In this document: piece by piece, positions 42,701-53,284 of the stretch | Position numbering within the stretch: position 1 is the first letter of the stretch | Layout of the letters: the number at the start of each line of letters is the position of its first letter | Origin: Eublepharis macularius | Lineage: Eukaryota > Chordata > Lepidosauria > Squamata > Eublepharidae | Length of the DNA stretch: 64,000 nucleotides | Direction of reading: 5' to 3' | NCBI RefSeq assembly: GCF_028583425.1 | Contig: NC_072794.1 | Coordinates: 25,541,232 to 25,605,231 of the forward strand | The notes under the pieces: generated by a model | Told to the model about the DNA's origin: nothing | What the model saw: only the letters and a program-made list of their open reading frames with translations | Database searches by the model: none | Translations under genes and position numbers: made by a program

Positions 42701-45700
42701 GCCTCAGCCCTCTTTCTGTCACACAACATACCAGGAACCTTACTTGCTATAGCAGGCAGGGGGGGTGGGCAGGGAAATGGGCAGATGAAATCATTCCTGC
42801 CTTGCCTCCCTGTTCAGGGCAGGGGAGAATCTTTGTGTTGCAATCTGGTAACCCAAATGGTACTATTGTCGAAGGCTTTCACGGCCGGAGAACGATGGTT
42901 GTTGTGGGTTTTCCGGGCTGTATTGCCGTGGTCTTGGCATTGTAGTTCCTGACGTTTCACTGAGTTCCTGACGTGACACTGAGAGATCTCTGTCTTTTGG
43001 TGCTACACCTCTGAAGATGCCAGCCACAGCTGCTGGCGAAACGTCAGGAACTACAATGCCAAGACCACGGCAATACAGCCCGGAAAACCCACAACAACCA
43101 AATGGTACTGTTCTGGAAAATCTACATGTGCTCATTTCCAGAAACTCTTAGTTGAACTTTATTAATTTAACGAAATATACTTCTTGATCCAAACAGCTTT
43201 GTTCTCTTGCTGGCCTCAGTATGCAGCCTGTTATGTGGCAAAATTATCAGCAAAGAAACCCATGCTTGGTTCTGCATGACGATCTTATGGCGTTGCTTCA
43301 GGGGTTGATCACGGCCCACAGCGCCCAGTGTTCAGAAATATGCAGGCAATCATACTCTTTGTAAACCATCATTAGTATACATGGTTTGCAGAAATGCTTC
43401 AATATTACTTAAGCTTCTAAATTTAGATTGCATTTGTAGCGGACTTGGCAATTTCACATTGTACCCAGGAATAAAGGTCCTGCTCTTGCATTCATAGTGT
43501 TTGACCACAGAGAGCTTGTGCGACCAGACTTTAAAACAAGAATGGAACTGAGGCATTGAAAACTGGGCTGCCCGATGTCTGCAGACATCCACAGTGATAA
43601 ATAGCATGCTAGCCAACCAATTTTGCTGATTTAAGAATACACTTTTTTTTAATAGGATATGAAGGATCAAATGTCAAATACTTCTGTTCAAGCCCTAGCT
43701 GAAAGGAAAAACAGGCAGGTGAGTAATGCTGCTTGGGTGCCTATTAACATTACCACAGTATTTTTTTTTTGTCATGGCTGCAGCTACAGTACCGTATTGA
43801 TCATGTTTTAAGTATTGCATGCCAGTCAGGCTTCTTAAAAGGAAGCCCCTTAGTGCATATGAGGAAGCTAGGGCAGCAATCCTTGCTCAGAAGGGCTTGA
43901 CAAGTCTGCAGGAGACGGGGGAACATTTTCTTGCATCCCCTCGTTTGCAGTTCACCCATTTTTCTTAGACTGATCTCTGACCATGCCAAGGGATCAAATA
44001 ATTCTGGCTTTCAGATGTTAGCTGTTGTTTTTATGGAAGACAGATTTGTGAGCAGAGCAGTGGTGACAGCTGCTTCTTCATAGCGGAGATGGAAAGATGA
44101 TGGGTGAACCATTCTCCTGAGCATTTTCTGCACAGGTTGTCTGTTCAGGATGCTGTTAAACTGGAGCCATTGCCCTCATAATTCCCGGCAAGCGAAGTCT
44201 CCTGTTCACACATCTTGGGATGTAGGAACTGAGCCCTTAACTGTGTCTGCTTCCACATGTGAAATTCTGTTGCAAAGAAACTAGGGAGTATGACTCCTTT
44301 TGTGAATCATAGCCTTGAACTGGTAAGTTAAACTCAGAATTTAGCCCAGCTTTGCTTACCACAATACTGACATTGCATCTGAGACACCCATCTTACGGAT
44401 TGGCACTCTGTTGCTGAGGTTGCTTTGCATCAAGATCTCCTTAGGTTCAGACTTTTCAGCTGCCGCTTCGTATTGGTTTTTCTTTTAAAACGTGAAGAAT
44501 AACAATTTCCATAACAATTTACTTGGAACTCAGCAGAAAGTGCAGAAAAATGATAATATATCACTGGGTGCGTTTCTGCTCAAGTGTGGCTTTGGGGATA
44601 TAATTGCAGATTGCCCAGGTTTTCCTCTTTTACTTGTGATGTGCAGGTGCTGTTAGGAGAAAGTGGTACTCACAGCTGGAGTTCTGGGTCTGACAAATAC
44701 GGCCGCTTGGATAGAGAACTGCAGTCGGCAAATTCACATTTCATTGAGGATCAGCAAGCGCAGCAACAGGTACGATATTCCCTGTAGCAAGTTTTTACAC
44801 CAGGAGACATTCATTGGACCTTGTGAGAACATAAACAGGAAGGTGCTATGACATCAAACACTTGATTGGACAGTTCTGTCAAGAGAGGACAGCCAAGCTT
44901 GGGTGGAGAACAGTCAGGTAATGATTCGGCATTTTCAGGTGAAGTTTTGCTCCCAGAATTGCAGTCTCTATGACATTAGGTGAGATTCCCAGGAATGTAT
45001 ACATTGCATAGCCTGTTAGGGGATGGCCTGGCATAGAGAGGAAGTAGAGGAAAGTAGTGGGAAGACAGACTTTTGAGGAAAGTGCATAGCCAGAAGTGTT
45101 GCTGGTTGGGAAGGCAGACTGTGTGCTTGGCTGATGTCAATCTACCAGCATTAGACAGGGTTAAGCTCTTCTCAGTAGATCAAGTTAAGAGCTTGGGGGG
45201 TGCTCTTGACCCGGCCTTGTCAACGGATAAAGAAGTTGCTAGGAGTGCCTTCTTTCAGTTGCAACTGGCTCGTAAGCAGTTGCAATTGGCAACAGTTAGA
45301 CTTGGCAACAGTTAGGTAATGGCCCTTTTCTGTGGTTGGTCCATTCTTCTGGAATAGCCACTCATGTAAATGCAGAGGGCATCGTCACTTGCTACAACCA
45401 GGATATTTTGTTCCAGAGGGTGGTGGACAGTAAACTGTTTTGGCAGATTTGGCTGTGCTGTGTTTTTTATCTTGTTGATGGGTGGATATGGTGGTTTCAT
45501 GTCTCTGCAGCTTTTGCAGCTGTGTTAGCTATATTAAGTCTGAGGAAATAAAGTGGGATATAAATACTTTAAATAAATAAAATAGAGTTGGTACCAGCAG
45601 CCATGTATCATCAGTGAAACTGCTCATCCTCAGCAAAGGGAAAAATGCCAACTGTGTGTTTGTCCTTAATCAAGTAGGGAACAGAAGGCACATGAGTAAC

Positions 45701-48700
45701 ATTATACCAAATAAAAATTTATCCATGTAGAAAGACCATGGGTTAGCTGTGCTAGTGCAGTATTGCTAAGAGTTAGCTAGATGGTCTTCCAACTTGCCTC
45801 CAAACAGCAGGAAGATATGTTCAGTTCAAGCAACACTATTATTATTGAGAGTCTAACAGTCTGATCTATATAGACCCTTTCGTCATATGCAAGATAGAAA
45901 GAATTTTTAAATATTTGTCATACTTCATCATCATACACTTTTTTTTAATAAAAAATTTTATTGGGTGAGTAAAGTTTAATATTACAATTTTTTTAATTAA
46001 TACCCTCATTTCCATATTCCCCCACCCTCTCCCCTCCCCCCTTTATCTCAGACTTCCAACAGTTTCCCAACCCGCTGCCTAAATCTACTACTTATATCTC
46101 TTTTTCTTTTCTTATCTGTCCTAATATACTACTAAAATAGATATTATATGTTAAACTATAAAAGATCTAATATCAAATTAACAATTACAATATATTTCTA
46201 ACTTATCTCTTCTCCTTCTGTAAAGATCCTCCTCTCTTCCCTTCTGCCAAATTAATAGTTATCTAACACCCACAATTCTCCCTTTACGTCCCACTTCTTT
46301 TCCAAATACTGTTTTAGTTTCCTCCAATCATTAAAGAATTCCTCTGGATTCTGTTCTCTCAGCTTTCTTGTCATTTTGTCCATTTCTGCCATGTACAGCA
46401 ATTTTTGTATCCAATTTTCAATAGATGGTACTTCTTTTGTCTTCCACTTCTGAGCATATAAGATTCTCGCCGCTGTTGTCATATCATGTTCTATGTTGCC
46501 TGGGAATCCCTTCCGAATTCAAATTCAACAACAGCAGTTCTGGGTTCTTATTTATTTGAATTTGTAAAATTGCAGTCATAGCTTCTATAATATCTCCCCA
46601 GAACTGCTTTGCTACCTCACAGGTCCACCACATATGATATAATGAACCTTCGTGGTTTTTACATTTCCAGCACTTATCTGACATTTTATTGTTCCCATAT
46701 GCTATTTTCTTCGGCGTTAAGTACCATCTATATATCATCTTGTAAACATTTTCTTTAATATTAGTACTAGTCGATAATCTTCAATGTGTTTTTCCATAAG
46801 TATTCCCATGCCTCCATTGTTATGTCTCTATTGCAGTTTATAGCCCACTTCACCATCTGGACTTTAACAGTTTCATCTTCTGTATACCATTTTAACAAAA
46901 TCTTATAAACTTTAGAAATCTTTTTCTTGCCTTCTTGTAGTATACATTCTTCCAATTCCGAATTTTTCCATTTAAATCCCGATTTTAAACGATCCGAATC
47001 ATATAAGTCTTTTCATCATCATACGCTTGAGGCAGCTTATAAATTACATCATCCCTCTAAATTAGAAAAAAGTTGCAAGGTAGTGTCACGGCCCCCTGTC
47101 CCACAGGAAGGCTGGAAAGGGGAACAACAGCAAAGTGCTCAAAGCTGGGGACTGAATCCTCACTTCCCAGGGTAATGGGAGCCACCACCGGTTTCTCTGA
47201 ACTAACCCTCAGCTGTGAGACTGAGAGACAAGTCTCCAGCCCTGCTGGGTATTAAACAAGAAGGCAGCCCTGCGGGGTGGGATGCCTGCAGGTTGAGTTT
47301 TACAAAACACTCAGTTGGGCAGCTGTAGTCAAATAGGCCAAAGTGCTGGATTTGAGTTGAAGCCCCAAAACCGAAATAGCACCTTAGAAGTATAAGTAAT
47401 AGGATTTATTAAGAAGACTACAAGAAATTACAAACACAGATGTACAGAACTGGAAAGAAAAGAACACAGTTACAGATATACCCTAAAGTACTATACATAG
47501 AAGCATTGCTTCTCTAACACAGATGTTACCTAGTCCAATTCGAGGCACAAGGTCCAGGTAGAACTCCAAAGTCCAAAATCCAGAGACAGAAGTGCTGGAC
47601 TGACACCTATCCTGGTAATCAGGTCCAGAGCACAAAAGGCATGTAGCAGCAGGTATCCACCACCACCCATACACACTGAAGGTACAGACTAGAATAAAGA
47701 CCCTTGCTTTATTTCAGGCTGCTTCAGCATGGCCTGATCTTGATTGACCTCTCAGTGGTATTGCTAGGTCTTGTGACCACATACCTAGCCTGTAGAAGAT
47801 ATATAGAAATTTATCTAAATTTGCTGTATATGAAACTATGATTAAAACTCTGGGCTCAAAAGCCATATGGAATGCATGATTTTAACTGCGTATTTTTCCT
47901 TCTGTTTTGAAAAACCAGTTAATAATTGAACAGCAAGATGAACAGTTGGAGCTGGTCTCTGGCAGCATTGGTGTCCTAAAGAACATGTCCCAGCGCATTG
48001 GAGGGGAACTGGATGAACAAGCAGTGTGAGTCTGGAACAAGTTTGTCACTGTGCACACTTCTAACAATAAAAAGCCTTCCTAGCAGTGAGATAGCGTTTT
48101 TCTGGCAAACCTTCCAGAAGCATCTGGCTTGCCAGTGTTGGAAACCAGGGTCCGGAGGAGGAGGAGCTTTGGTCCAGTCTCTCAGACTTTTAATGTTCTT
48201 AGCCAGAACCAAATGCAATCAGTTTAGATAGCATCCCCCTCCCTCTTCCCACTAGAGCAAAAATCAGTTCATATCTAAAAATAGATCTCTACCTTAAACA
48301 AAGCAAAGGTTGTTTGTCACTTGTAAAGTCTGAACGTTTTCGTCTGATTTCCTGTGCCACAATGGACACAGTATGTGTTGGAGATTGAACCAATGACCAC
48401 TTGTGCTGAAGTTAAGAAGGTGAAATAGTTTTGGTTTATGTGTCACCGCAAAACAACTTAGATTAAAATAACTAAATTTGGAGGTGTCTAGGACTTTACA
48501 AACAGCAGCAGGAGAAAAAAACTGAAACTGAAATGGGAAGGAATTTATTCAGTCTCTTACCTGCTTAAAAATAAAATTGTTCTTTTCCTAAAGGCTGTTG
48601 CCTTTCAGAAAGAAGCTTTGGGCAAGAATTGCATTTACTACTTGAGAGGTTTCCATGGTCTGTTATTGTAATTCCTTTCTGTGGCAGAAGAGCTATTACG

Positions 48701-51700
48701 TTATAGACCTTAACATCAAGGCTTCTTCCCCTCCTTCCAAGACAACTTTATATCTAGATATTGTACTATCGCAGGCATATTTATCATCTGCTGTGGCCTC
48801 AGGACCTCCCTATGCCTTCTCCCAAACTAAAACTCACTTGTAACACTCTTTGGGGGAGAGGGGATTATACAGATTAAAGAGTGCATCTTTTCCTCCACAG
48901 GTCCCCCACAGGTGACAAAACTGTGTGTGTATCAGAAGGGGTGGCCAGATGAGAGGGCTGTGTACCCTCTCTCTCCTCCAGCCCCCAGCTCTTCTGTTCA
49001 AAGTGGCAGACTTGACAGACAGCTGCTTTTCATTAAAAAAAAGTGGACAGTTAAATGCATCCTTCTTGTAGCAGCATCTAGTTTGCCTCTGAGACTTACT
49101 TTCCATATCACTGTTTTTGAAGTTATCTCCTGTGTAAATTGTCATAGGTGGAGTTGCTAACAGGCCTGAAGAAAAACATCTTGTTCCTTTAGCACAGGCT
49201 TAATGGGATATTATATACCAGCTGGTGTCACATATATCCATGCCATGAAAAGTGTTGTTTGACCATTTCTACACATTAAGCCTCTTTTAAAGGTACATGT
49301 CATTTTTTCTCAAGACCTATTGGCAACTATAGCCATATGTGACCAGTGAACATTCATCTGTTTCTTTGCAGGAAGTCACAGGCACTTTATGCACAGCAAA
49401 ATGGAAATCCTCTGGATTTTTATATTTTATAAAATCAGCACATGGATCATCTTGGAAAGCAAAAACATAGCTGTCAAAGGGCTTCCCCCCTGCTTAATTT
49501 CTAGGTTGATGAAGGAATCAGAATAGTGGGTTGATCATAGTAGGGATGTGTCTATGTTGCCATCTTCCCTGCAGGCGGACTTGAGAGGCAGTCCAGAGAG
49601 TGAGTAGGTTAGATGTTGTTTCTTATACTTAATCCCATTACACTATACCATACCCTGCCTTTCCAGGGACTTGAGACAAAACAAGTTAACAGACGATCAT
49701 GTTAAAGCCATGCGGCGTGGCAGTAGAGAAGCTAATGAAAGCAGCAACCTTTCCAAAAAAACACCACAAACAGTACTTCATCTTGGCTTTCCTGAATGAA
49801 AGGCCTTACAAAACACAGAATAACAACAACAACAACAACAAAAGCCCTTGTGCACTCTTGACTAAATGGCTAGGAGAGGGGAACAAAGTTATCATTCAGC
49901 CATAACTAAAGTTATCATTCAGCCATAACTAAAGATTCTTTTCTTTGTTCCTGTTTAATTTCAGCTGCTTTTGTACAAGAGAGGCTGCAGTATTAAAAAC
50001 ATTTTAGGTTTACAATAACAGTTATCTAGGACTGAGATGTTTAATGGTTTCATTTATAACGAAGATCCAAAGAACCTGGGGCGGGAATTGTGTCTTTAAC
50101 AGTCTCTAACTATGAGCTTAATGAAATGCTTTCTGAAATACATACAGCAATCTAAGGGATGGATTGCTAGAGATGCATGAAATGTCTCCCACCTTTAAAA
50201 AAAGAACTTCATTACAACTACAGGGGTTTCAAATCTGATCAGAGCAGCAGTGGGAGAGGAAGGAGAATGTTTACCCTCCCCGCCAGTTGCTGTCCCACCT
50301 TTGTGGGGGGGAAGATTAGATCCATGAGTTCTTTTCCTTACAGATGGAAAGGTATCTGGGTATGACCTCTCTGTTGCGAGGGAACCTTCCACATGTCCTT
50401 TCCCTACACTTAAATGCAAAGCCTTTCCTTCTCTGTGATTGCAGTAAAGTTTTCCTACATGTTGCAGCAAGTTCAGCCCCAAGTCATCAACATCAAACTC
50501 TTTTCCAAGTGCTATTAAGTTTCAAAGTCCATAGCTTATTCTGACAGCTTTTCTTTTTATGCGGCTCTAGTATGCTGGACGACTTTTCTCATGAGATGGA
50601 CAGCACTCAGTCTCGGCTAGATAACGTCATGAAGAAGCTTGCAAAAGTGTCCCATATGACCAGTGGTAAGTAGCATGGCATCTAATGGATACCTGAGAGC
50701 TTCAGAAGGTATTTGGGTAGCTTCAGAGGTGCCAATCTGCCAGCTGTCTGCCCAAGAATCCTGGTATGGTATAATCACCTGTTGACATGAGTGCAGTCCA
50801 AGTGAACTATGGCAGCTCTGTTGATTTGGCAGATCTCATCTTTTGGGCCTGCTTTATCAATTGTTCCTGTATTTTGCCTGTTAGTACAAATTCGTAAACT
50901 CTTATCCCACCTCTCCCTACCCCAAACATTCTACATTCCTGCTATTGAAGAATACAAAGAGCAGTGCCTCAATGGCTGTTATCCAGATCCTTTGGGGCAT
51001 CTTAATTGTCCAGTGGGGAGCGGGGGATGATTCTGTGAAGAGATGCTATATAAACTCTTCCAAACTGTATTGTAGGGAATGCTGGGATTCCTTGATAGCT
51101 TATTAAGCATTTTTCCAGGAGAAAAATCAATAATGCTCATCACTTCTTGTTCCCCACTGCTATGGATCTTCCCTTGCAACGTTGCAGACACAGGAGAGAG
51201 ACAGGCTGTGTTCTAGGGCACACCTGTGGCAGATTGGCAGAGGATCCACAGGAGATTTAGCAGTGTGGGAAGTCTTTCTGAAGTTAGAACACTTGTAAAG
51301 TGCTCTGTTACAATGTTAGAAAGTGGATTTAGAAAACACAGGCATTTGCTTTTTTTTTTTTTGGTGGGTCAGTCTTGATGAGTTAAAAACAAACCCTCTA
51401 GAACGAGTATCAAAGTTGTCTAGGACTCAGTGGTAGTCTATCTGAGCGGTTCCCAGAGCACTGAATCCAGAAGAAAATGCTTTCCGTGTTCCTGTGTTCT
51501 AGGCCACACTAGTTCACTAGGCAGAAAAGGCTTGGGCGATGCTGCCATCTCTCTGGCTTTTGTTCCGATCCCAGCGCTGTTCTGTTTTGAAAGTTTTCCT
51601 GCTGAGACATTCAAGGACACAGAGGACTAACCTATGCGTGTTCCTTTGCAGATCGGCGACAGTGGTGTGCAATTATCATTCTCTTCACTATCCTGTTGGT

Positions 51701-51728
51701 GGTGCTGATCTTATTTTTTGTGTTGTGA
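36730..51728 (+). CDS. STX6: syntaxin-6 (STX6), eight coding exons, 254 residues
   Basis: Joined exons: 36730-36764, 40861-41030, 41525-41619, 43656-43718, 44647-44769, 47919-48025, 50571-50665, 51652-51728 (765 nt with stop). STX6 is a Qc-SNARE of the trans-Golgi network and endosomes, working in endosome-to-Golgi fusion. The N terminus [20 protein letters not shown] starts the syntaxin-6 N-terminal helical domain (residues 1-100). YGRL at 139-142 is the known retrieval signal. The SNARE helix spans about 163-225, with the likely zero-layer Gln at 196 (LDEQAVML). The membrane anchor is 235-254 and ends the protein. Length matches the mammalian protein (255, from memory) and identity is high throughout. 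All introns are GT-AG except intron 2, which is AT-AC. The start is the first in-frame ATG; upstream the frame opens only at a GTG. All splice phases agree and no break is seen, so the gene looks intact. Confidence 0.97.
36935..37145 (+). mobile_element. TAGGGTTGCC-family element in STX6 intron 1
   Basis: TAAGGTTGCCAACCTGCAGG, GATCAGTTCCCCTGGAGAAA, TCGGAGGGTGGACTCTATAG and a right end GTTGGCAAATCTG. GGCTGTACC and GGCTGGACG on the two sides may be a worn target duplication. Confidence 0.75.
37180..37265 (+). repeat. AGTCCAGTAGCACC repeat in STX6 intron 1
   Basis: AAGAGTCCAGTAGCACCTTT, AAGACTAACCAACTTTACTG and AGCATAAGCTTTCGAGAACC: close match to 34447-34523. Confidence 0.7.
37285..37490 (-). 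mobile_element. tRNA-derived SINE in STX6 intron 1, minus strand
   Basis: AACCACCCTGTGAGGTAGGT, TAGGCTGAGAGAGAATGGC, CCTAAGATCACCCAGAAAGC and GGCAGGGTGGGGTTTCATCC. Inverted B box worn. Confidence 0.7.
37579..37680. repeat. 102-nt hairpin from two inverted repeat copies, STX6 intron 1
   Basis: The left arm 37579-37624 (AGATCTGGGTCCAATAGCGC ... CTAGATTTCTAAGG) pairs with the right arm 37635-37680 (CCTTGGAAATCTAGTTGG ... GACCCCAGATCT). About 46 bases per arm surround a 10-base loop. Both arms are AGTCCAGTAGCACC-family sequence in opposite orientation. In the STX6 pre-mRNA it would fold as a stable stem. Confidence 0.8.
37795..38015 (+). mobile_element. worn plus-strand SINE in STX6 intron 1
   Basis: GAAGCTTGCTGAGTGACTTT, TATATCACAGGATTGCTGTG, AGGATAAAAAAGAGGAATG and AGGATGGGATTAAAATGC. 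Head region beyond recognition. Confidence 0.5.
38016..40860. other. rest of STX6 intron 1
   Basis: Mostly unique-looking AT-rich intron. At 38990-39085, ATGGTACAATCCTATGGAGA, AGCCTATTGAAATCTGTGG and TAACTCTGCATAGGGTTGCA form a worn palindromic repeat of the kind seen at 22835, 23040 and 33295. The 3' splice site is TTTTTCTCTTCCAG ending at 40860. Confidence 0.6.
40861..41030 (+). CDS. STX6: STX6 coding exon 2
   Basis: Encodes [20 protein letters not shown] through [11 protein letters not shown] and one base of a Ser codon. It has no GT after it: the next bases are ATATCCTTT, the U12 5' splice consensus. Reading on would stop after four codons. Confidence 0.96.
41031..41524 (+). other. STX6: U12-type AT-AC intron of STX6 (intron 2, 494 bp)
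   Basis: The 5' splice site ATATCCTTT (41031-41039) matches the minor-spliceosome consensus (A/G)TATCCTTT. The branch region TTCCTTAAC (41502-41510) matches the U12 branch consensus exactly and lies 14-16 bases before the end. The intron ends in AC (41523-41524), with no polypyrimidine tract of the usual kind. Splicing here joins A to GC to give Ser and restores the [11 protein letters not shown] reading of syntaxin-6; no GT-AG choice does so. Confidence 0.95.
41525..41619 (+). CDS. STX6: STX6 coding exon 3
   Basis: Begins GC to complete Ser, then [20 protein letters not shown] and ends [11 protein letters not shown]. Donor GTAAGG. Completes the N-terminal domain at residue 100. Confidence 0.96.
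41694..41780 (+). repeat. 29-bp minisatellite, three units, STX6 intron 3
   Basis: The unit CTGAAAGGGGAGCACAACCT followed by CTAATTCAG is repeated three times without change (41694-41722, 41723-41751, 41752-41780). Identity between units suggests recent slippage or a variable tract. Confidence 0.95.
42865..43097. mobile_element. 233-bp foldback element with 12-bp target duplication, STX6 intron 3
   Basis: Starts ATTGTCGAAGGCTTTCACGG. Arms TTGTTGTGGGTTTTCCGGGC ... GGCATTGTAGTTCCTGACG and their exact inverse (CGTCAGGAACTACAATGCC ... AAAACCCACAACAA) pair over about 60 bases. CCAAATGGTACT flanks it at 42853-42864 and 43098-43109, identical. The left end carries about 30 unpaired bases, so it is not a simple palindrome. 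A 12-bp duplication is long for hAT and may point to another mechanism. Confidence 0.85.
43656..43718 (+). CDS. STX6: STX6 coding exon 4
   Basis: Encodes [19 protein letters not shown] and RQ (residues 101-121). Acceptor TTTTTTTTAATAG, donor GTGAGT. A 63-bp phase-0 exon. Confidence 0.95.
44647..44769 (+). CDS. STX6: STX6 coding exon 5
   Basis: Encodes [20 protein letters not shown] to [10 protein letters not shown] (residues 122-162), the linker before the SNARE helix, with the YGRL trafficking signal at 139-142. Phase 0 at both ends; donor GTACGA. Confidence 0.95.
45095..45583 (+). mobile_element. LINE remnant (end of ORF2, CR1/L2-like), STX6 intron 5
   Basis: Translation at 45145-45290 gives [20 protein letters not shown] and [18 protein letters not shown], the usual C-terminal part of the reverse-transcriptase region in this LINE group. 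It is followed by GGGATATAAATACTTTAAAT and an AAATAAAATA tail. A large internal part is missing and the frame is not continuous, so it is old. Confidence 0.65.
45941..47011 (-). mobile_element. 5'-truncated L1 with 17-bp target duplication, STX6 intron 5
   Basis: Minus-strand frames give [39 protein letters not shown] and [20 protein letters not shown], the C-terminal end of squamate L1 ORF2 with its CxxC-type zinc knuckle. The A-rich 3' end on the minus strand lies at 45941-45950. TTCATCATCATACACTT (45924-45940) and TTCATCATCATACGCTT (47012-47028) form the target duplication with one change. The reading frame is broken at least twice. It is antisense to STX6. Confidence 0.92.
47029..47918. 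other. rest of STX6 intron 5
   Basis: No bounded repeat was recognised. CACGGCCCCCTGTCC near 47087 and CTGGTAATCAGGTCC near 47610 may belong to an old element. The acceptor is CTGTTTTGAAAAACCAG, ending at 47918. Confidence 0.5.
47919..48025 (+). CDS. STX6: STX6 coding exon 6
   Basis: Encodes [20 protein letters not shown] to GGELDEQA plus two bases of Val: first half of the SNARE helix including the likely zero-layer Gln at residue 196. Donor GTGAGT. Confidence 0.96.
48026..50570. other. STX6 intron 6 with a 23-bp tandem duplication and (AAC)n
   Basis: A short (AAC)n tract lies at about 49815-49843. At 49885-49930 a 23-bp unit AAAGTTATCATTCAGCCATA followed by ACT occurs twice exactly. No bounded mobile element was recognised in the rest. 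The intron ends TATGCGGCTCTAG. Confidence 0.75.
50571..50665 (+). CDS. STX6: STX6 coding exon 7
   Basis: Completes Val198, then [31 protein letters not shown]: second half of the SNARE helix. Donor GTAAGT. Confidence 0.96.
51652..51728 (+). CDS. STX6: STX6 coding exon 8 and stop
   Basis: Completes Asp230, then [24 protein letters not shown] and TGA: the C-terminal membrane anchor of a tail-anchored SNARE. Acceptor TTCCTTTGCAG. Confidence 0.96.
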
Positions 51729-53035
51729 CAAGATCAGAGTTCCGATTCTTGTCCTAGCTCCCCTCTGAATGAAATCTCAGACACTGTGCATCTCCAAGAG
51801 AGAATTCTCACCCTAGAAGACCTATGCTGGGAGCTTGAGACTGAGCTGTTCTGTGGGTGACCACCTGTGGCGTGACACTCTCTCATGGCTTTTCTGCTTA
51901 TCCTCATCCATGTGCCTGAGTGGGGAAACAAATGGAGGACTAACAAATGCACAAGCTCTGCTGTAACAGGAAGCAGCTCTTGTGGGTTGCAGATGCTGCT
52001 GGTTTTTTTCTGTGCTCCTCTATAGTGAGATGATTCAGAATGGAAGAAACCAACAGATTTCAGCCATTTTGCAGCCATTTTGCAGGTATGAACCACATTC
52101 AGGAAGTGATCCAAAATCGTTTCATCTGCTTGTCCAAACAAGATTCTTGGCAGCACATAGAATGTGTGCGTGTGACACAAACTCCTTGGGGAGATGGAGT
52201 ATTCCATTGGCTGTAGGATTCCCTTCACAGGCCAGCCACACAGCACTGGCCTACAAAATAATTGTGGATCCTTAAAAAGAGAAGAGGGAGGGGGGAACAA
52301 AAGCAGCCACTAACCCATGGATATTTGTCTTCCTTCAGAACAGGATTGTACAATCAGGCTGCCAAGGGTAATTGTTAATGTACCCTGCTGTTGAAATACT
52401 ACACTACATGGAACAGACCAATGCATACCTTGGCCTTCAAATAATAATGATAATTAAAAAAAAACAGGTCGAAACCTGTAGGCTTGTAAGTGTTGAAACA
52501 AAAGCTAATCTGAGTCTGCACATTTTAAAAGCAGGCGCTGTTGTAGAGACAGCCCAAACAAGCCCTGCTGATCAGGTCTGGCCCCTGCTTCGTTCTGTGA
52601 AATAGACCCGGCTCTAGCAGGCTAGAATAACTCTGAGCAAATCCTTCTGTGTGTCAGGATTGTAACCCTGCTGAGTTGTCCTACTTCAGGCAGCTATAGT
52701 TGGACTCCAGTTTTCAGAGCTTCAACCTCCGTTTCACTGCCCACAAAGTGGAAAACTGGCAAACATACTGTAGCTAAAGTTTTGACGACCATTTTTCCCC
52801 TGCGTGAAAATTTTTTGCTTTGGTTATACAAGCCCTCTGAAAAGAGAAGTTTGTGCAGTGGGTGGCAGGAGATGGCTCCATCTTGTATCTGCCGCACTTT
52901 TAAATGTCTACTTTTGTTTGGTGAGTGACCATTATCTAGTGGAAGTTTGAGGAAAGAATGGCTTAAGATGAGCCCTGGCCCCATTCTGTCCCATACGTAC
53001 AGCCCCTGTATCTTAAAGAAGCAAGATTCCTCTTT

Positions 53036-53284
53036 AAGTCTGGTGTAGTGGATAAGAGCGTGGGACTCTAATCTGGAGAACCGGGTTTGATTCCCCACTC
53101 CTCCACTTGTAGCCAACTGGCTGACCTTGGGTCAGTCACAGCTTCTAGGAACTCTCTCAGCCCCACCCATCTCACAGGGTGATTATTGTTGTGGGGATAA
53201 TAATGACATACTTTGTAAACCGCTCTGAGTGGGCATTAAGTTGTCCTGAAGGGTGGTATATAAATTGAATATTATTATTATTTG
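53036..53284 (+). mobile_element. tRNA-derived SINE in the probable STX6 3' UTR
   Basis: TCTGGTGTAGTGGATAAGAG (A box), GAACCGGGTTTGATTCCCC (B box), CCAACTGGCTGACCTTGGG, CGCTCTGAGTGGGCATTAAG, CTGAAGGGTGGTATATAAAT and an ATT tail. Complete and well preserved; same family as 4212-4474 and 24668-24918. It is in sense orientation and, if the 3' UTR reaches this far, part of the mRNA. Confidence 0.9.

Noticed and set aside
51734-52300. 188-codon minus-strand frame
   Set aside because: It lies antisense in the STX6 3' UTR and has no known domain or splice context.
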